Source: Bacteroides sp.
Lineage (GTDB): Bacteria; Bacteroidota; Bacteroidia; Bacteroidales; GCA-2748055
Assembly (NCBI GenBank): GCA_011048475.1
Contig: DSDZ01000300.1
Coordinates: 1 to 6,127, forward strand
Length of the DNA stretch: 6,127 nucleotides
Direction: 5' to 3'
Under the pieces are notes generated by a model. That model had not been told where the DNA came from. It did no database searches and saw only the letters and a program-made list of their open reading frames with translations. The position numbers and the translations under genes are program-made. This document shows, in pieces, positions 4,859 to 6,127 of this stretch; positions within the stretch are counted from its first letter, which is position 1, and each line of letters opens with the position of its first letter.

Positions 4859-6127
4859 ATGAACCGGATCCGCATCTTCCTCAGCAACCTGGTGGGCCGC
4901 ATCAGGTACATGTTCGCCCGCTGGCGCAGGAAGGTGCTTGATACCTGCGTGCTGTCGGCCGGACACTGGCGCTGGGCTTCCCTGGGCGTCCTGCTGCTCA
5001 TTCTCCTGGTCCTGGCTGGTGCGGTGTTGGATTTCATCGGGGTGATGAGCCCGCTGGTCTACCTCGGCATGGTGGCCATGACCCTCGGGATTCCGCTCCT
5101 GATCGGACTGGGGATCCGGCTCGGGCTCGGGATCCTCGGGGCGATCCCTCCCCGGTACGGGTGGATCTTTTTCGGCGCGGTCTTCTTCGTTTTTTTCTTT
5201 TTCGGGTTCCCGGACAAAGCGCTGATCATCATTATCCTGTTTTTTCTGCTCTCCGGCGCCTTCATCGGGGGAGGGCTTTACAACCTGACAGGGGGCAGGT
5301 GGAATTCCCTGCGCAGGGTCAACCGCATTCTGACGGTCATCTTCCTGGTAATCGGCACGGGACTGCTCGGTTTCGGGATCTGGTTCACGGCGTATCCCGG
5401 CAGGGCACCGGAAGAAATCAGGGCGGCGGCCATGGAGACGGAAGCACTGCCTGAAATGCTTGCAGCGGACGATCCGTACCTTCCCGGTCCGTTCCGGATC
5501 GATTCCCTCTGTTACGGATGGGGGAAGGACCGTCGGAGGCCGGAGTTCGGGGAGGAAACGGACATTGTCACCCCGACGGTGGACGGCAGCAGTTTTCTGG
5601 ACGGATGGGATAAGCTGGCCGGGAAATTGCGCACCTTCTACTGGAAAGTGGGACCCGACTCGCTGCCGCTGAACGGGAGGGTCTGGTACCCGGAAGGGGC
5701 AGGCCCCTTCCCCCTGGTGCTGATGGTGCACGGGAACCACCTGGACAGGGACTTCTCCGATCCGGGCTACGCTTACCTGGGAAGGCATTTCGCCTCGCAC
5801 GGGATCATCGCGGTCTCGGTGGACGAGAATTTCCTCAACGGCGCCTGGTCCGATTTCGACCATCCGCTGGATACGGAGAACGATTGCAGGGGCTGGCTGT
5901 TGCTGAAGCATCTGGAGGAGTGGGACCGGTGGAGTCGGACCGATACCTCCCGGTTTTTCCGGAAGGTGGACATGGAGCGGGTGATCCTCATCGGGCATTC
6001 CAGGGGGGGCGAGGCGGTCAGCATCGCCGCCTGCTTCAACCGCTTGCCCTGCTACCCGGATAACGCGGCGGAACGGTTCGATTTTAATTTCGGCATCAGG
6101 GGCGTGGCGGCCATTGCCCCGGTGGAC
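4859..6127 (+). CDS. Membrane-anchored alpha/beta hydrolase, C-terminus cut by the window edge
   Basis: The plus strand is open without a stop for 423 codons from the ATG at 4859 to the right edge. The N-terminus is basic (RWRRK, 21-25). Predicted transmembrane segments lie at about 39-60, 66-95, 98-117, 119-140 and 157-178. The strongly basic loop at 147-156 should face the cytoplasm, so an odd number of passes would place the rest outside the inner membrane. After a linker comes an alpha/beta-hydrolase domain: the strand and oxyanion-hole motif PLVLMVHGNH (285-294), then YLGRHFASHGIIAVSVDENF (306-325), and the nucleophile elbow GHSRGGE (379-385) with Ser381 as probable nucleophile. The catalytic acid and His should lie beyond the edge. 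The fold resembles dienelactone hydrolase or acetylhydrolase-type esterases, but the substrate cannot be told. The start is the first ATG in frame, without a clear ribosome binding site. It is divergent from the AlbA_2 gene. Confidence 0.85.
   Translation, partial: MNRIRIFLSNLVGRIRYMFARWRRKVLDTCVLSAGHWRWASLGVLLLILLVLAGAVLDFIGVMSPLVYLGMVAMTLGIPLLIGLGIRLGLGILGAIPPRYGWIFFGAVFFVFFFFGFPDKALIIIILFFLLSGAFIGGGLYNLTGGRWNSLRRVNRILTVIFLVIGTGLLGFGIWFTAYPGRAPEEIRAAAMETEALPEMLAADDPYLPGPFRIDSLCYGWGKDRRRPEFGEETDIVTPTVDGSSFLDGWDKLAGKLRTFYWKVGPDSLPLNGRVWYPEGAGPFPLVLMVHGNHLDRDFSDPGYAYLGRHFASHGIIAVSVDENFLNGAWSDFDHPLDTENDCRGWLLLKHLEEWDRWSRTDTSRFFRKVDMERVILIGHSRGGEAVSIAACFNRLPCYPDNAAERFDFNFGIRGVAAIAPVD

Noticed and set aside
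4766..5998. Long minus-strand open frame of 410 codons, rich in Pro, Arg, Asp and Gln
   Set aside because: It lies antisense to the hydrolase gene, whose frame has clear membrane segments and HGN and GHSRGGE motifs. The antisense product has no recognisable domain and the low-complexity composition of a shadow frame in GC-rich DNA.

Overview
The window looks like a stretch of chromosome from a fairly GC-rich member of the Bacteroidota. Two things suggest this. The AT-rich gap between cheR and its divergent neighbour holds a textbook Bacteroidota promoter pair (TTTG, 19 bases, TAnnTTTG), and start codons generally lack Shine-Dalgarno sequences. The HAMP/GAF/PAS sensor next to a CheR is also, from general knowledge, a common arrangement in that phylum. 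The assignment is an inference and was not checked against any database.

Layout, left to right. (1) Positions 1-3316, minus strand: an operon read from right to left. It contains cheR, a chemotaxis-type methyltransferase; then, overlapping it by 4 bases, a two-pass membrane sensor (HAMP-HAMP-GAF-PAS-PAS) with no kinase, cyclase or methyl-accepting output domain; then the first 52 codons of an unidentified membrane protein that leaves the window. (2) Positions 3317-3439: a compact divergent promoter region. One palindrome, CCAAATTTGG, supplies the -33 element in both directions. (3) Positions 3440-4126, plus strand: a PurQ-family glutamine amidotransferase-like protein in which the catalytic Cys and His and other active-site motifs are replaced, while most of the fold signature is kept. 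(4) Positions 4117-4782, minus strand: a small Schlafen/AlbA_2-type protein with a probable winged-helix C-terminus. Its 3' end overlaps the PurQ-like gene by 10 bases. (5) Positions 4859-6127, plus strand, running off the edge: a protein with five predicted transmembrane segments joined to an alpha/beta-hydrolase domain with a GHSRGG nucleophile elbow.

How the genes relate. CheR and the sensor are very probably translationally coupled and may form one signalling unit in which CheR methylates the sensor or an unseen partner. The other three genes are separate transcription units in alternating orientation, and nothing in the sequence ties them to one pathway. The most interesting feature is the PurQ-like pseudoenzyme. 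The shared-palindrome divergent promoter that would drive both it and the cheR operon is the next most interesting. I see no rRNA, tRNA, CRISPR array, insertion sequence or convincing intrinsic terminator.
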